A stretch of DNA of 6,918 nucleotides from Candidatus Berkelbacteria bacterium (GTDB lineage Bacteria; Patescibacteriota; UBA1384; UBA12157; JAENIV01): NCBI GenBank assembly GCA_016844295.1, contig JAENIV010000063.1, forward strand, positions 1 through 6,918. Direction: 5' to 3'. Shown piece by piece: positions 6,295 through 6,918 of the stretch (within the stretch, counting starts at the first letter, position 1; each line of letters begins with the position of its first letter). Below the pieces are notes generated by a model, which saw nothing but the letters and a program-made list of their open reading frames with translations, did no database searches and was not told the DNA's origin. The position numbers were made by a program, and so were the translations under genes.

Positions 6295-6318
6295 GGCGAT
6301 TTACGAAACTAATGAAAG

Positions 6319-6483
6319 GACTAGCAGCCAGTGCCCCTCCTTAATTCGCTTTCACCTTCCGGCGAAAAGCGTAAAATTTTCCGATTTTGTTTTGCCCCGC
6401 TTCGGCACTAATTTGTGACGAGTAGGGCCGAATAAATATATCCATATGCAGCCGTTAGTTTTTATTTTAACTGGCTGCTAGTC
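6319..6483 (-). ncRNA. Putative structured leader element between mraZ and rsmH
   Basis: A perfect 14-bp inverted repeat (GACTAGCAGCCAGT at 6319-6332, complement at 6470-6483) closes a 165-bp element ending 24 bases before the rsmH start. Read on the minus strand, it contains a hairpin at 6371-6347 with arms CGCTTT-T-CGCC and GGTG-AAAGCG capped by the GNRA-type tetraloop GGAA. A second stem has arms TTCGGC (6432-6427) and GCCGAA (6406-6401). No open frame of interest lies inside. The nested pairing suggests a folded RNA in the rsmH leader, or a small RNA. I cannot match it to a known Rfam family: it lacks the SRP, tmRNA and RNase P signatures that I know. A small inverted-repeat mobile element is the main alternative. 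Confidence 0.5.
6334..6342 (-). promoter_or_regulatory. Orphan Shine-Dalgarno-like sequence upstream of rsmH
   Basis: AAGGAGGGG on the minus strand is a near-perfect Shine-Dalgarno, but it lies 39 bases before the rsmH ATG, too far for direct use, and no ATG or GTG follows at normal distance. It sits between the GNRA hairpin and the 3' arm of the closing stem, so folding could bring it closer to or hide it from the ribosome. Confidence 0.35.
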
Positions 6484-6508
6484 GTACAAGAATGAAATGA
6501 ATCATTTT

Positions 6509-6578
6509 TCACGAATTTTATACACTAATCCCTGATATTCCTTATTATTCGTGTCTATTCGTGATTAAAGATTCGTGG
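6509..6578. repeat. ATTCGTG dispersed repeat, copy B
   Basis: ATTCGTG occurs at 6547, 6557 and 6571, spaced 10 and 14 bases, with TCACGAAT as the complementary arm at 6509-6516. The stretch from 6547 to 6579 closely matches 2704-2738 allowing small gaps. It fills the mraZ-proximal part of the spacer before rsmH. Confidence 0.65.
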
Positions 6579-6581
6579 ATG

Positions 6582-6918
6582 TTAAACGCCCAAATCGGCC
6601 AAGTGTTTAGCAATCTGATCAGTGGCTTTTTCAGTTTTGTCTTTGTATAATTTCCACTTGGTTTCGTCCCAAATCTCTAAACGGTTATACAGTCCGGCAA
6701 CGATAGCGTTCTTTTTTAAACCGGCGAAATCCCTTAAATATCCCGGAAGTAGGGCTCTCCCCTGAGAATCAAATTCAATTTCCATTGCGCCGGCAAGCAT
6801 TAACCGGGAAAAAGCCCGAGAATTAGCATCTGATAAGGGTAAATTAGATAACTTCTCGGCTAATGCTTGCCAAATGGTTCGCGGGAAAACCCATAAACAA
6901 TTATCTATTCCCCTGGTG
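6582..6918 (-). CDS. mraZ: Transcriptional regulator MraZ, N-terminus cut by window edge
   Basis: The frame stays open from the TAA at 6582 to the right edge, giving 112 codons, so about 30 to 35 N-terminal residues lie outside. The visible part begins TRGIDNCLWVFP, then LPLSDANSRAFSRLMLAGAMEIEFDSQGRALLPGYLRDFAGL and GLYNRLEIWDETKW, a clear match to the second half of MraZ. It carries the second DxxxR signature (DSQGR) of the SpoVT-AbrB-type fold; the first lies in the missing part. MraZ forms a ring-shaped oligomer that binds repeats upstream of its own gene and regulates the dcw cluster; those repeats would be outside this window. An internal Met at 6800 is not the start, because conserved sequence continues upstream of it. 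It is the first gene of the cluster in transcription order. Confidence 0.95.
   Translation of the reverse strand, partial: TRGIDNCLWVFPRTIWQALAEKLSNLPLSDANSRAFSRLMLAGAMEIEFDSQGRALLPGYLRDFAGLKKNAIVAGLYNRLEIWDETKWKLYKDKTEKATDQIAKHLADLGV

Noticed and set aside
6295..6327. Leader peptide starting at CTG after the orphan Shine-Dalgarno
   Set aside because: It would require a rare start codon, lies in the closing stem and overlaps the rsmH start in another frame with no other support.
6347..6371. SRP RNA apical domain, because of the GGAA tetraloop
   Set aside because: The asymmetric loop residues conserved next to the SRP tetraloop are not present.
6319..6483. Miniature inverted-repeat transposable element
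   Set aside because: The 14-bp ends fit, but no target duplication touches them. AATGAAA occurs on both sides (6311 and 6491), but on the right it is seven bases away from the end. Kept only as an alternative.

Overview
This window is most likely from an uncultured Candidate Phyla Radiation (Patescibacteria) bacterium, probably a Parcubacteria-like lineage. It carries a compact division and cell-wall (dcw) cluster read on the minus strand. The MraZ tail, the PBP C-terminus and a MurF without its N-terminal domain look like proteins of that group. TGA is used as a stop (PBP, MraY), so the recoded Gracilibacteria/Absconditabacteria are unlikely. The taxonomic call is inference from protein style; no marker gene such as 16S rRNA is present.

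Layout in minus-strand transcription order, from the right edge to the left: mraZ (5' end cut by the window), a 287-bp spacer, rsmH (mraW), a small FtsL-like membrane protein, a class B transpeptidase (FtsI/PBP2 type), then an 838-bp interruption, murF, mraY, a 65-residue unknown protein, and the first 43 codons of another small unknown protein that runs off the left edge. The order follows the classical dcw order, except that the slot normally holding murE carries a DUF218 (YdcF/SanA/ElyC-like) gene on the opposite strand. That gene has its own sigma70-like promoter, ribosome binding site and intrinsic terminator. A second promoter facing murF is interleaved with it, so the interruption appears to have split the cluster into two transcription units.

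How the genes work together: MraZ is the cluster's DNA-binding regulator. RsmH methylates 16S rRNA. MurF completes the UDP-MurNAc-pentapeptide and MraY loads it onto the lipid carrier to give lipid I. The transpeptidase crosslinks the finished wall at the septum, helped by the FtsL-like protein. A DUF218 protein is plausible company because family members affect envelope synthesis in other bacteria, but its role here is unknown.

The non-coding and odd features are the most interesting part: a 165-bp element bounded by a perfect 14-bp inverted repeat and containing a GNRA-capped hairpin just upstream of rsmH; in-frame palindromic insertions inside MurF and RsmH; a dispersed ATTCGTG repeat present in both long spacers; and a transpeptidase that seems to lack about 65 to 70 residues in its linker.
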